The notes under the pieces: generated by a model | Told to the model about the DNA's origin: nothing | Seen by the model: the letters and a program-made list of their open reading frames with translations, nothing else | Database searches by the model: none | Part shown: one piece after another, positions 17,138-27,364 of the stretch | How the letters are laid out: every line of letters starts with the position of its first letter | How positions within the stretch are numbered: position 1 is the first letter of the stretch | Position numbers and translations under genes: made by a program | NCBI RefSeq assembly: GCF_013385825.1 | Contig: NZ_JACAPG010000008.1 | Span: forward strand, 62,001-126,000 | Direction: 5' to 3' | Origin: Pseudomonas reactans | GTDB lineage: Bacteria > Pseudomonadota > Gammaproteobacteria > Pseudomonadales > Pseudomonadaceae | DNA: 64,000 nucleotides

Positions 17138-18502
17138 ATGTCCAGCAACAACCCGCAAACCCGTGAATGGCAAGCCTTGAGCAGTGATCACCACCTGGCG
17201 CCGTTCAGCGACTTCAAGCAATTGAAAGAGAAAGGCCCGCGCATCATCACCAAAGCCCACGGCGTCTACCTGTGGGACAGCGAAGGCAACAAGATCCTCG
17301 ACGGCATGGCCGGCCTGTGGTGCGTGGCGATCGGTTACGGTCGCGATGAACTGGCTGACGCCGCCGCCAAGCAGATGAAAGAACTGCCGTACTACAACCT
17401 GTTCTTCCAGACCGCTCACCCGCCGGTGCTGGAATTGGCCAAGGCCATTTCCGACATCGCGCCTGCCGGCATGAACCACGTGTTCTTCACCGGTTCCGGC
17501 TCCGAAGGCAACGACACCATGTTGCGCATGGTCCGCCACTACTGGGCGATCAAGGGCCAGCCAAACAAGAAAACCATCATCAGCCGCAAGAATGGCTATC
17601 ACGGTTCCACCGTGGCCGGCGCCAGCCTGGGCGGCATGACCTATATGCATGAGCAGGGCGACTTGCCGATTCCTGGCATCACCCACATCGCCCAGCCGTA
17701 TTGGTTTGGCGAAGGCGGCGACATGAGCCCCGAAGAGTTCGGCGTGTGGGCCGCCAACCAGTTGGAAGAAAAGATCCTGGAACTGGGCGTGGACAACGTC
17801 GGTGCCTTTATTGCCGAACCCATCCAGGGCGCCGGTGGCGTGATCGTACCGCCGGCCACCTACTGGCCGCGCATCAAGGAAATCCTCGCCAAGTACGACA
17901 TCCTGTTTATTGCCGACGAAGTCATCTGCGGTTTCGGTCGTACCGGTGAGTGGTTCGGTAGCGACTTTTACGACCTCAAGCCGCACATGATGACCATCGC
18001 CAAGGGCCTGACCTCGGGTTACATCCCCATGGGCGGCCTGATCGTGCGCGATGAAGTGGTGGACGTCCTTAACGAAGGCGGTGATTTCAACCACGGTTTC
18101 ACCTACTCCGGTCACCCGGTGGCGGCGGCAGTGGCGCTGGAAAACATCCGCATCATGCGCGATGAAAAAATCGTTAACCGTGTCCACGACGAAACGGCAC
18201 CGTATTTGCAGAAACGTCTGAGGGAATTGGCGGACCATCCGCTGGTGGGCGAAGTGCGTGGTGTGGGTATGCTCGGCGCCATTGAACTGGTGCAGGACAA
18301 GGCCACGCGCAAGCGCTACGAAGGCAAGGGCGTCGGCATGATCTGCCGCACGTTCTGCTTCGAGAATGGCCTGATCATGCGCGCCGTAGGCGACACCATG
18401 ATCATTTCGCCACCGCTGGTGATCAGCAAGGCAGAAATCGACGAGTTGGTGACCAAGGCTCGTCAGTGCCTGGACCTGACTTTGGCGGCATTGCAGGGCT
18501 AA
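17138..18502 (+). CDS. spuC: Polyamine:pyruvate aminotransferase
   Basis: A class III PLP-dependent aminotransferase that transfers the amino group of putrescine and related polyamines to pyruvate. The 454-residue protein shows G-S-G-S-E-G-N-D (about 119-126, cofactor phosphate cup). The aspartate in F-I-A-D-E-V-I-C-G-F-G-R-T-G lies near 260. The Schiff-base lysine is in the T-I-A-K-G-L-T-S-G-Y segment at residue 289. It lies between spuB and spuD, as in P. aeruginosa. The ribosome binding site is TAGGAG. Confidence 0.94.
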   Translation: MSSNNPQTREWQALSSDHHLAPFSDFKQLKEKGPRIITKAHGVYLWDSEGNKILDGMAGLWCVAIGYGRDELADAAAKQMKELPYYNLFFQTAHPPVLELAKAISDIAPAGMNHVFFTGSGSEGNDTMLRMVRHYWAIKGQPNKKTIISRKNGYHGSTVAGASLGGMTYMHEQGDLPIPGITHIAQPYWFGEGGDMSPEEFGVWAANQLEEKILELGVDNVGAFIAEPIQGAGGVIVPPATYWPRIKEILAKYDILFIADEVICGFGRTGEWFGSDFYDLKPHMMTIAKGLTSGYIPMGGLIVRDEVVDVLNEGGDFNHGFTYSGHPVAAAVALENIRIMRDEKIVNRVHDETAPYLQKRLRELADHPLVGEVRGVGMLGAIELVQDKATRKRYEGKGVGMICRTFCFENGLIMRAVGDTMIISPPLVISKAEIDELVTKARQCLDLTLAALQG

Positions 18503-18510
18503 GTGCTAGG

Positions 18511-18545
18511 CTCAGAACGCAGCGGCTTCGGGCGCTGCGTCTGAG
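18511..18545 (+). other. Stem-loop after spuC
   Basis: CTCAG and ACGCAGCG (from 18511) pair with CGCTGCGT and CTGAG (to 18545), separated by one bulged base and an 8-nt loop. There is no clear T-run. It lies between the enzyme genes and the transporter genes and could reduce read-through or protect mRNA ends. Confidence 0.45.
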
Positions 18546-18684
18546 TGGTTATAAAAATGGGGGCATTGGTTGAAAGCCGGCCCTCGAACTTGCCAGACTG
18601 TCGCCCTGTTTTGTTGCCCTTTGGCTGGGCCTCGAAACATATGAAGCTTGTGGCCCAAAAAAGAAAAAATTGGAGCATCACCAA

Positions 18685-19794
18685 ATGAAGGCATTAGGTT
18701 TGAAGAACGCTGGCAAGACCCTCCTCGCCTTGTCCCTGATGGGCGCAATGGCGGGCGCGGCCCAGGCTGACGATAAAGTGCTGCACGTCTACAACTGGTC
18801 CGACTACATTGCACCGGACACCATCGCCAACTTTGAAAAAGAGTCCGGCATCAAGGTGGTGTACGACGTTTTCGACAGCAACGAAACCCTGGAAGCCAAG
18901 TTGCTGGCAGGCAAGTCCGGTTACGACATCGTCGTACCGTCGAACAACTTCCTCGCCAAGCAGATCAAGGCCGGTGTCTACCAGGAGCTGGACAAGTCCA
19001 AGCTGTCCAACTACGACAACCTGAACAAATCCCTGCTCAAAGCTGTGTCGGTCAGCGACCCGGACAACAAGCACGCCTTCCCGTACATGTGGGGCTCGAT
19101 CGGCATCGGCTACAACCCGGAGAAGGTCAAGGCCGCGCTGGGCGTGGACAAGATCGATTCGTGGGACGTGCTGCTCAAGCCCGAGAACATCGCCAAGCTG
19201 AAAAGCTGCGGCGTGAGCTTCCTCGATTCGCCAACCGAAATGCTGCCGGTGGCGCTGCATTACCTGGGCCTGCCGACCGACACCCAGAAGAAGGCCGACC
19301 TGAAACAGGCTGAAGATCTGTTCCTGAAAATCCGTCCTTCGATCGGCTACTTTCACTCGTCCAAGTACATCTCCGACCTGGCCAACGGCAACATCTGCGT
19401 GGCCGTGGGTTACTCGGGTGACATCGAACAGGCCAAGTCCCGCGCGGCTGAAGCCGGTGGCAAGGTCAAGGTGGCCTACGATATTCCGAAAGAAGGCGCT
19501 GGCAGCTTCTTCGACATGGTCGCCATCCCTAAAGATGCCGAGAACGTCGACGCCGCCTACAAGTTCATGAACTACCTGCTCAAACCGGAAGTCATGGCTG
19601 AAATCACCAACAGCGTTCACTTCCCGAACGGTAACGAGAAGGCTACCGCACTGGTCGACAAAGACATCACCAGCGACCCGGGCATCTACCCGCCAGCGGA
19701 CGTGCAGGCCAAGCTCTACGCCATTGCTGACTTGCCGGCCGCAACCCAGCGTGAAATGACACGCAGCTGGACCAAGATCAAGTCCGGTAAATAA
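18685..19794 (+). CDS. spuD: Polyamine ABC transporter substrate-binding protein (SpuD type)
   Basis: A periplasmic PotF-family receptor; SpuD of P. aeruginosa prefers putrescine. The 369-residue protein has a signal peptide (about 1-25, ending A-Q-A) and the family opening [11 protein letters not shown]. It also has [19 protein letters not shown]. An upstream in-frame codon at 18670 exists, but ATG 18685 has GGAG 10 nt before it and gives a proper signal peptide. It ends [10 protein letters not shown] as in known SpuD. Naming rests on order and resemblance; ligand preference is inferred. Confidence 0.9.
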   Translation: MKALGLKNAGKTLLALSLMGAMAGAAQADDKVLHVYNWSDYIAPDTIANFEKESGIKVVYDVFDSNETLEAKLLAGKSGYDIVVPSNNFLAKQIKAGVYQELDKSKLSNYDNLNKSLLKAVSVSDPDNKHAFPYMWGSIGIGYNPEKVKAALGVDKIDSWDVLLKPENIAKLKSCGVSFLDSPTEMLPVALHYLGLPTDTQKKADLKQAEDLFLKIRPSIGYFHSSKYISDLANGNICVAVGYSGDIEQAKSRAAEAGGKVKVAYDIPKEGAGSFFDMVAIPKDAENVDAAYKFMNYLLKPEVMAEITNSVHFPNGNEKATALVDKDITSDPGIYPPADVQAKLYAIADLPAATQREMTRSWTKIKSGK

Positions 19795-19806
19795 CCGGTC
19801 TTTGTT

Positions 19807-19831
19807 AACCACCGCGCCTGGCGCGGTGGTT
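19807..19831 (+). other. Stem-loop between spuD and spuE
   Basis: Perfect 11-bp arms (19807-19817 with 19821-19831) enclose a 3-nt loop. Only ATCG follows, not a T-run. Such a hairpin after a binding-protein gene often protects the upstream message and gives that protein in excess over the permease; partial termination is the alternative. Confidence 0.55.
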
Positions 19832-19935
19832 ATCGAAACAATTAAATGACAGAAAGTTTTGCCGGATCGGTTTATCGAGGGTAAGTTGCGCGCCGGTTTT
19901 GTTGCCGGGCAACAACTTTGGGCCCAACTATTTAA

Positions 19936-21042
<1,107 letters not shown>

Positions 21043-21109
21043 GGCTCAACCTATCAAGGTTCGTCCGTATTGGACGTTCCGCACTCTTTTTTTTCTGGGA
21101 GTTTCGTAA

Positions 21110-22252
21110 ATGGCAGTTGCCTCCGGCGCCTATAAGAAAGCCCTCGAAGGGGACCAGACACCGAAGAAGGTGCTGGTCAAAATCGACCGGGTCACGAAGA
21201 AGTTCGACGAGACGATTGCCGTGGACGATGTGTCCCTGGAAATCAAGAAAGGCGAGATCTTCGCCCTGCTCGGCGGTTCGGGTTCGGGCAAGTCCACCTT
21301 GCTGCGCATGCTCGCAGGTTTCGAGCGCCCGACCGAGGGTCGCATCTACCTCGACGGCGAAGACATCACTGACATGCCGCCCTACGAACGGCCGATCAAC
21401 ATGATGTTCCAGTCCTATGCCTTGTTCCCGCACATGACCGTGGCGCAGAACATCGCGTTCGGCCTGCAACAGGACAAGGTCCCCAAGGCTGAAGTCGACG
21501 CCCGTGTGGCCGAGATGCTCAAGCTGGTGCAGATGAGCCAGTACGCCAAGCGCAAGCCGCACCAGTTGTCCGGTGGCCAGCGTCAGCGTGTGGCCCTGGC
21601 CCGTTCGCTGGCCAAGCGTCCGAAACTGCTGCTGCTCGATGAGCCCATGGGCGCCCTCGACAAGAAACTGCGTTCGCAGATGCAGCTGGAACTGGTGGAA
21701 ATCATTGAGCGCGTCGGCGTGACCTGCGTGATGGTGACCCACGACCAGGAAGAGGCCATGACCATGGCCGAGCGCATTGCGATCATGCACCTGGGCTGGA
21801 TCGCCCAGATCGGCAGCCCGATCGACATCTACGAAACGCCTACCAGCCGCTTGGTGTGCGAGTTCATTGGCAACGTCAACATCTTCGACACCCAAGTGGT
21901 GGACGACGCCGAAGGCCACGCGGTGCTCAAGTGTGCTGACCTCGACCGCGACATCTACGTGGGCTATGGCATTGCCACGGCGGTGGAAGACAAGTCGGTG
22001 ACCTACGCGATTCGCCCGGAAAAACTGCTGGTCACCACCGAAATGCCGACCTGCGAACACAACTGGTCCAGCGGCAAGGTGCACGACATCGCCTACCTGG
22101 GCGGCCACTCGGTGTTCTACGTGGAGCTGCCGAGCGGCAAGCTGGTGCAGTCCTTCGTGGCCAACGCCGAGCGCCGTGGCCAGCGGCCAACCTGGGGTGA
22201 CCAAGTCTACGTGTGGTGGGAAGACGACAGCGGCGTGGTACTTCGCTCATGA
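21110..22252 (+). CDS. spuF: Polyamine ABC transporter ATP-binding protein
   Basis: ATPase of the polyamine importer (PotA/PotG type), 380 residues. Walker A (G-G-S-G-S-G-K-S-T) lies near residue 55. The Q-loop segment M-M-F-Q-S-Y-A-L-F-P-H-M is followed by the signature L-S-G-G-Q-R-Q-R and Walker B L-L-L-L-D-E-P-M-G-A-L-D. A C-terminal TOBE-like regulatory domain spans about 280-380. The stop codon overlaps the spuG start (ATGA). Function is firm. Confidence 0.95.
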   Translation: MAVASGAYKKALEGDQTPKKVLVKIDRVTKKFDETIAVDDVSLEIKKGEIFALLGGSGSGKSTLLRMLAGFERPTEGRIYLDGEDITDMPPYERPINMMFQSYALFPHMTVAQNIAFGLQQDKVPKAEVDARVAEMLKLVQMSQYAKRKPHQLSGGQRQRVALARSLAKRPKLLLLDEPMGALDKKLRSQMQLELVEIIERVGVTCVMVTHDQEEAMTMAERIAIMHLGWIAQIGSPIDIYETPTSRLVCEFIGNVNIFDTQVVDDAEGHAVLKCADLDRDIYVGYGIATAVEDKSVTYAIRPEKLLVTTEMPTCEHNWSSGKVHDIAYLGGHSVFYVELPSGKLVQSFVANAERRGQRPTWGDQVYVWWEDDSGVVLRS

Positions 22253-23169
22253 ACATGAAGAAGCTCAAGCGCCGCCTGCAACGAATAACGCCCAGTGGCC
22301 GCCATGCGGTCATTGGCATTCCCTTCCTGTGGCTGTTCCTGTTCTTCATGCTGCCGTTCTTCATCGTCCTGAAGATCAGTTTTGCCGAAGCCGACGTTGC
22401 GATCCCGCCGTACACCGAGATCTACACCTTCGTTGAGCAGAAACTGCAGTTGGTGCTCAACCTGGGCAACTACGCGATGCTCGGCGACGACGAGTTGTAC
22501 ATCGCCGCGTACCTGGGCTCGCTGAAAATGGCGTTCTTCAGCACGCTGCTGTGCCTGCTGATCGGCTACCCGATGGCCTACGCCATCGCCAGTGCGCGCA
22601 AAGAGATGCAGACCGTGCTGGTGCTGCTGATCATGATGCCGACCTGGACCGCGATCCTGATCCGCGTCTATGCGTGGATGGGCATCCTCAGCAACAACGG
22701 TTTGCTCAACGGTTTCCTGATGTCCATCGGGTTGATCAACGAGCCGCTGCAGATCCTCAACACCAACATCGCGGTGTATATCGGCGTGGTCTATTCGTAC
22801 CTGCCGTTCATGATCCTGCCGCTGTACGCCAACCTGGTGAAACACGACCAGAGCCTGCTGGAGGCAGCCTCCGACCTGGGTTCGAGCACCTTCAACAGCT
22901 TCTGGAAAATCACCGTGCCGCTGTCCAAGAACGGCATCATCGCCGGGTGCATGCTGGTGTTCATCCCCGTGGTGGGTGAGTTCGTGATCCCGGAACTGCT
23001 GGGCGGCCCGGAAACCCTGATGATCGGTAAAGTGTTGTGGCAAGAATTCTTCAACAACCGTGACTGGCCGGTGGCGTCTGCCCTGGCGGTGGTGATGCTG
23101 GCGATCCTGATCGTGCCGATCATCCTGTTCAACCGCAGCCAAGCCAAAGAGATGGAGGGCAAGATATGA
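22249..23169 (+). CDS. spuG: Polyamine ABC transporter permease (PotH type)
   Basis: An inner-membrane permease of 306 residues. The start ATG at 22249 shares ATGA with the spuF stop; another ATG two codons later is possible. A basic N-terminus (K-K-L-K-R-R-L-Q-R) is followed by six predicted membrane segments and the EAA loop E-A-A-S-D-L-G-S-S (about 204-212). It couples by 4-bp overlap to spuH, with which it forms the heterodimeric channel. Confidence 0.94.
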   Translation: MNMKKLKRRLQRITPSGRHAVIGIPFLWLFLFFMLPFFIVLKISFAEADVAIPPYTEIYTFVEQKLQLVLNLGNYAMLGDDELYIAAYLGSLKMAFFSTLLCLLIGYPMAYAIASARKEMQTVLVLLIMMPTWTAILIRVYAWMGILSNNGLLNGFLMSIGLINEPLQILNTNIAVYIGVVYSYLPFMILPLYANLVKHDQSLLEAASDLGSSTFNSFWKITVPLSKNGIIAGCMLVFIPVVGEFVIPELLGGPETLMIGKVLWQEFFNNRDWPVASALAVVMLAILIVPIILFNRSQAKEMEGKI

Positions 23170-24050
23170 AGCGCTTCAGATTCTCCAGCTTTATGCTGGT
23201 GGCGGGGTTAGTGTTCATCTACCTGCCGATGCTGATCCTGGTGATCTACTCGTTCAACGAATCCAAGCTGGTGACAGTGTGGGGTGGTTGGTCGATCAAG
23301 TGGTACGTGGGCCTGCTGGACAACACCCAGTTGATGGGCTCGGTGGCGCGCTCCCTGGAAATCGCCTGCTACACGGCGGTGGCCGCGGTGGCGTTGGGTA
23401 CGCTCGCGGCCTTCGTGCTGACGCGCATCAGTCAGTTCAAGGGCCGCACGCTGTTCGGCGGCCTGGTGACCGCGCCACTGGTGATGCCGGAAGTGATCAC
23501 CGGTCTGTCGCTGTTGCTGCTGTTTGTGGCGATGGCGCAAATGATCGGCTGGCCCCAGGAGCGTGGCATCGTCACCATCTGGATCGCCCACACCACGTTC
23601 TGTGCGGCGTATGTGGCGGTGGTGGTGTCGGCGCGACTGCGTGAGCTGGACCTGTCGATCGAAGAAGCGGCGATGGATCTGGGCGCGCGGCCGTGGAAGG
23701 TGTTCTTCCTGATTACCATCCCCATGATCGCGCCGTCGTTGGCGGCGGGCGGCATGATGTCGTTCGCGCTGTCGCTGGATGACCTGGTATTGGCCAGCTT
23801 CGTGTCGGGGCCGGGTTCGACCACCTTGCCGATGGAAGTGTTCTCGGCAGTGCGCCTTGGGGTTAAACCCGAGATCAACGCCGTGGCCAGCCTGATCCTG
23901 TTGGCGGTGTCGCTGGTGACCTTCCTGGTGTGGTTCTTCAGCCGTCGAGCTGAAGAGCACCGCAAGAAAGCTATCCAACAAGCGATTGAAGAAGCGGCGG
24001 CGGATGGCTGGCAGCAGCCGGACAAGCGTCGGGCGGCTGCACCGGTCTAA
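23166..24050 (+). CDS. spuH: Polyamine ABC transporter permease (PotI type)
   Basis: The second permease subunit, 294 residues. It has about six membrane segments and the EAA loop E-E-A-A-M-D-L-G-A-R-P (about 163-173), followed by an Arg/Lys-rich cytoplasmic tail of about 30 residues (R-R-A-E-E-H-R-K-K-A...). It is the last gene of the spu operon; a REP doublet begins 9 bp downstream. Confidence 0.94.
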   Translation: MKRFRFSSFMLVAGLVFIYLPMLILVIYSFNESKLVTVWGGWSIKWYVGLLDNTQLMGSVARSLEIACYTAVAAVALGTLAAFVLTRISQFKGRTLFGGLVTAPLVMPEVITGLSLLLLFVAMAQMIGWPQERGIVTIWIAHTTFCAAYVAVVVSARLRELDLSIEEAAMDLGARPWKVFFLITIPMIAPSLAAGGMMSFALSLDDLVLASFVSGPGSTTLPMEVFSAVRLGVKPEINAVASLILLAVSLVTFLVWFFSRRAEEHRKKAIQQAIEEAAADGWQQPDKRRAAAPV

Positions 24051-24058
24051 AACCCACT

Positions 24059-24149
24059 TGTAGGAGCCGGCTTGCCGGCGATGGCGGTGTGTCAGTCGAC
24101 AGATGAGTCAGCTGACACGCCGCCATCGCTGGCAAGCCAGCTCCTACAG
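24059..24149. repeat. REP doublet, family A
   Basis: An inverted pair of the family A core; the right copy has two compensating changes (GCTGGCAAGCCAGC in place of GCCGGCAAGCCGGC) that preserve its own hairpin. It lies between the convergent ends of spuH and the HD-domain gene. Confidence 0.92.
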
Positions 24150-24178
24150 TGGTTTTGTGGTGTTTATAAGGTTGTGTT

Positions 24179-24820
24179 TCAGGCAGTCCAGGGAGATTTG
24201 CGGATCACGTCCACAAAATTCTTCGGCTTGAACCCCGGCTCCTGATCCACCAGCACATCCGTCTTTACGTTACCAAACGTGGTCTGCGGACGATGGCGCA
24301 AGCCGTCGGCAAACGCGCAGATAATGCACTCCTTGAACCCTTCACCGCGTGGATGCGCATGCACCACGGCTTCGCGCTGCACGCTGGAAAATGCGGCGTA
24401 GTCCATGCCCAGCACGTCCATTTCCACACCGGCCGTCACCAGCGCCACGGTCGGGCGCAGATGCTGCGGTACGCCCGGCGTGGTGTGCAGGGCGATGGAC
24501 AGCCACACCTGTTCGATGTCGTCATCGCTCAGCCCGTACGGCTTGAGGAACGCGGCGGCGGCGTTGGCGCCGTCGACTTCAAAGCGCTCGTTGTCACTGC
24601 GATGGCCTTCCACCAGGCCCAGGTCATGGAACATCGCGCCGACGTAGAGCAGCTCCGGGTTATAGGCGAGTTGTTTGCGTTCGCCGCTCAAGGCGCCGAA
24701 CAGGAATACCCGGCGGGAGTGGTGGTAGAGCAGGTCGGATTCGACGTCGCGGATGTATTCGGTGGTGGCCTTGGCCAGGGCGCTGTCCGGGATCTGGATG
24801 CCGGCGATGGTGGTGCTCAT
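24179..24820 (-). CDS. HD-domain protein related to cyanamide hydratase-type phosphohydrolases
   Basis: Encodes 213 residues from ATG 24820, which has GGAG 6 nt upstream; the frame stays open to 24979 but the extra part includes REP sequence. Metal-binding HD motif residues are visible: H34, H65-D66 in M-F-H-D-L-G-L, and H112 in I-A-L-H-T-T-P-G. The pattern resembles a group of HD proteins annotated as similar to fungal cyanamide hydratase; the real substrate is unknown. It is divergent from a GlxA-type regulator, which may control it. A phosphohydrolase or a nitrile/cyanamide-like hydratase are both possible. Confidence 0.75.
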   Translation of the reverse strand: MSTTIAGIQIPDSALAKATTEYIRDVESDLLYHHSRRVFLFGALSGERKQLAYNPELLYVGAMFHDLGLVEGHRSDNERFEVDGANAAAAFLKPYGLSDDDIEQVWLSIALHTTPGVPQHLRPTVALVTAGVEMDVLGMDYAAFSSVQREAVVHAHPRGEGFKECIICAFADGLRHRPQTTFGNVKTDVLVDQEPGFKPKNFVDVIRKSPWTA

Positions 24821-24931
24821 GGTGGTTCTCCTCTGGAAAGATTCCAGTCTGGTCGCGTGCCAGCGAAGGGGCCATTGCGGCGAGGGTGCGATCCCGGCCA
24901 ATGTGCCTTGATATCGCGCCAGGTCGTATCT

Positions 24932-25033
24932 CTGTAGGAGCGAGCTTGCTCGCGAAAAACGCCAGGGCGCCGCGCCCATCCAGGCAGAACGCGTTATCGT
25001 TAACGTTCTTCGCGAGCAAGCTCGCTCCTACAG
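24932..25033. repeat. REP doublet, family B
   Basis: An inverted pair with core GGAGCGAGCTTGCTCGCGAA. It lies in the divergent gap between the HD gene and the GlxA-type gene and ends 22 bp before the latter's start. Family B recurs at 31326, 34571, 43202, 50415 and 58226. Confidence 0.93.
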
Positions 25034-25055
25034 GTCATCACAAGGCTTACCGACC

Positions 25056-26021
25056 ATGGGCAAAACCGTCGCCATCCTGATCTTCCCCGGCGTCCAGTCA
25101 TTGGACGTGACCGGTCCCATGGATGTGTTCTGCGAGGCCAACCGCTTTTTGCCGCCCCAGGACCATTACCAGCTGGAAGTGATCGGCTTCAGCCACGGCA
25201 ACATGGCCGCTTCCAACGGCCTGTCATTGCAGGCCCACCATCACTACAGCGAAGCCCTGCGAGCCTACGACCTGCTGCTGGTCGCCGGCGGCCCGCAGTT
25301 ACCCTTCGAAGACTTCGGCGCCGAGTTCGATGACTGGCTGCGTGGCGCCAGTGCCCGTGCGCAACGTTTTGGCTCGATCTGCAACGGCGCCTTCATGCTG
25401 GCGCGCGCCGGGCTGTTGGACGGCAAAACCGTCACCACCCACTGGAATGACGCAGCGGACCTGGCGCGCCTGTGCCCCACGGCCCAGGTCGACGCCGACC
25501 GCCTCTACGTGCAGGACGGCAATCTCTACACTTCGGCCGGGGTCACGGCAGGCATCGATCTGTCGCTGTATTTGCTGGCCCAGGATCACGGCCCGGAAGT
25601 CGCGTTGAGCGTGGCCAAGCGCCTGGTGGTGTTCACCCAGCGCTCGGGCGGGCAGTCACAGTTCAGTCCGTTCCTCACACCCCATGCTGAAACCACCTCG
25701 GCGGTGGCGCTGGTGCAGCTGTACGTGTTGGCGAACCTGACAGGGGATTTGACTATTGCCGACCTGGCCAAGGCAGCCAATATGAGCGCGCGTAATTTCT
25801 CTCGGGTGTTTGCCCGCGAGGCGCGGATCACGCCGGCGGAGTTTGTCGAACGGGCGCGGGTCGACGCGGCGCGGGTCATGCTTGAAAGCAGCCCCGCACC
25901 GCTCAAGACCGTCGCCTATCAATGCGGTTTTCGCGACGCCCAGCACATGCGCAGTGTGTTCAACCGCCGGCTGGGCGTGACGCCGCAACAGTTCCGGCTT
26001 AACTTTGCGGCGCCGGTTTGA
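25056..26021 (+). CDS. GlxA-family transcriptional regulator (DJ-1/PfpI plus AraC domains)
   Basis: Residues 1-190 form a DJ-1/PfpI-like amidotransferase fold, with the nucleophile-elbow segment G-S-I-C-N-G-A-F and Cys at 109. Residues about 220-315 hold a double helix-turn-helix AraC domain (A-D-L-A-K-A-A-N-M-S-A-R-N-F-S-R-V-F and the final G-F-R-D-A-Q-H-M-R-S-V-F). Such proteins sense small amine or nitrogen compounds (for example the carnitine and glycine betaine regulators), but the ligand here is unknown. The divergent HD gene is the natural candidate target. Its 3' end overlaps the convergent AhpD-like gene by 23 bp. Confidence 0.88.
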   Translation: MGKTVAILIFPGVQSLDVTGPMDVFCEANRFLPPQDHYQLEVIGFSHGNMAASNGLSLQAHHHYSEALRAYDLLLVAGGPQLPFEDFGAEFDDWLRGASARAQRFGSICNGAFMLARAGLLDGKTVTTHWNDAADLARLCPTAQVDADRLYVQDGNLYTSAGVTAGIDLSLYLLAQDHGPEVALSVAKRLVVFTQRSGGQSQFSPFLTPHAETTSAVALVQLYVLANLTGDLTIADLAKAANMSARNFSRVFAREARITPAEFVERARVDAARVMLESSPAPLKTVAYQCGFRDAQHMRSVFNRRLGVTPQQFRLNFAAPV

Positions 26022-26352
26022 GGGTGTCGTAGGCTTCCAAAGCGCGCAGCGAGTAGATGTACGCCGCGCCCGCATTCAGCGAGATCGCGGTGGCCAGGGT
26101 TGCGGCGACTTCTTCGCGGGTGGCGCCGGCCTTGATCGCCGCGTCGGCATGCACGCCGATGCAGCCATCGCAGCGGGTGGTGATGGCCACGGCGATGGAG
26201 ATCAGTTCACGGGTCTTGGCGTCGAGCACGTTGTTTTCTTCGGCGGCTTCGCCCAGCGCCATGTAGGCTTTGACCATCTTCGGGTTGCTCTTGCCCAGCG
26301 CGCCAAAGGCTTTCTTCACGGTAGGCAGCAAGTCGGACCAGTTATTGAACAT
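25999..26352 (-). CDS. AhpD/carboxymuconolactone decarboxylase-like protein
   Basis: A 117-residue protein with C61-x-x-C64-x-x-x-H68 (R-C-D-G-C-I-G-V-H), the redox motif of AhpD-like proteins in the carboxymuconolactone decarboxylase family. It is all-helical and usually oligomeric. Presence of both cysteines suggests disulfide reductase or peroxidase activity rather than decarboxylation. It is divergent from an AraC-type regulator whose start is 103 bp away, an arrangement often seen when the regulator controls the gene. The last 23 bp overlap the GlxA-type gene on the other strand. Confidence 0.85.
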   Translation of the reverse strand: MFNNWSDLLPTVKKAFGALGKSNPKMVKAYMALGEAAEENNVLDAKTRELISIAVAITTRCDGCIGVHADAAIKAGATREEVAATLATAISLNAGAAYIYSLRALEAYDTLKPAPQS

Positions 26353-26455
26353 TGCGGTAACTCCTGAACAGGTTTGGTTGGTGTGGAACCAGTCTCTTCC
26401 GTTCGGGGGTGGCGTTATTGTTCAATCCGCTCATCTTTTTGACCGATGCTCGCAA

Positions 26456-27364
26456 ATGAATTCGATCGACACACTCATCGCGCTGGCCAACCTGCGCGGC
26501 AGTCTGGATCTACGCTGTCAATTCCAGGGGGACTGGGCGCTGGATCACGCGCCGGAAAACCTCGGCGTGGCGCCTTACCACATCGTGCTCAGCGGCACTT
26601 GTCGTGCCGAGTTGTCGGGAGGGCAACAAGTGACGCTGGAAGAGGGCGATATCCTGCTGATGCCCGGCGGTGCCACGCACTTGCTGCGCAGCCAGGGTGC
26701 GCGGATCCGGCCAACGCAACCGCAAGTGGTCAGCGGCGGCCTGCTCCCGGTGCATCGTTTGGGCGGCGACCGGCCGGACCTGGACATGCTCTGTGGCAGC
26801 TTCCACTACAACCGCCAGTCACTGCTGCTCGGCGCGTTGCCGGAGTACTTGGTGGTGTCCAGTCGTGAATGGCAGGGCGACGGACAACTGGCGGCGTTGA
26901 TCGCTCTGCTGCGCAGTGAAGCGGACAGCCAGCAACTGGGCGCGCGCTCCTTTATCGATGCGTTGTCGTCGGCGCTGTTCACCCTGATCCTGCGCACCTG
27001 GCTGGCGCGCCAGGCCCCCGTGGCCGGCACCTTCGCGCTGCTTGCCGATAAGCGCCTGAGCAAGGCCTGGCAGGCGATGCTGGCCGATCCGGGGCATGAG
27101 TGGACCATCGACAGCCTGGCGGCGGCTGCGACGATGTCACGCGCCACCTTCATGCGTGCGTTCGTCAAAGTGGCGGGCGTGTCGCCGTGGGTGCTGCTGA
27201 CCCAGTTGCGCATGGAGCTGGCCTTCAACCTGTTGCGCCAGTCGCACCTGAGCCTGCTGGATATCGCCGCCCAGGCGGGTTACCAGTCCCAGGCGGCGTT
27301 CAGCAAGAAATTCAAGGAGACCTATGGCGAGGCGCCGGGGCGCCTGCGGTCATCGGGCGGGTAG
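26456..27364 (+). CDS. AraC-family transcriptional regulator with N-terminal cupin
   Basis: Encodes 302 residues from ATG 26456; the open frame to 26270 would run across the start of the divergent gene and is rejected. Residues 1-180 form the AraC cupin-type sensor domain (L-E-E-G-D-I-L-L-M-P-G-G). Residues about 195-300 are the DNA-binding domain (S-L-A-A-A-A-T-M-S-R-A-T-F-M-R-A-F; G-Y-Q-S-Q-A-A-F-S-K-K-F). Related regulators sit next to AhpD-like genes in many proteobacteria, so control of the divergent gene is likely. The 3' end overlaps the convergent acylase gene by 15 bp. Confidence 0.87.
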   Translation: MNSIDTLIALANLRGSLDLRCQFQGDWALDHAPENLGVAPYHIVLSGTCRAELSGGQQVTLEEGDILLMPGGATHLLRSQGARIRPTQPQVVSGGLLPVHRLGGDRPDLDMLCGSFHYNRQSLLLGALPEYLVVSSREWQGDGQLAALIALLRSEADSQQLGARSFIDALSSALFTLILRTWLARQAPVAGTFALLADKRLSKAWQAMLADPGHEWTIDSLAAAATMSRATFMRAFVKVAGVSPWVLLTQLRMELAFNLLRQSHLSLLDIAAQAGYQSQAAFSKKFKETYGEAPGRLRSSGG

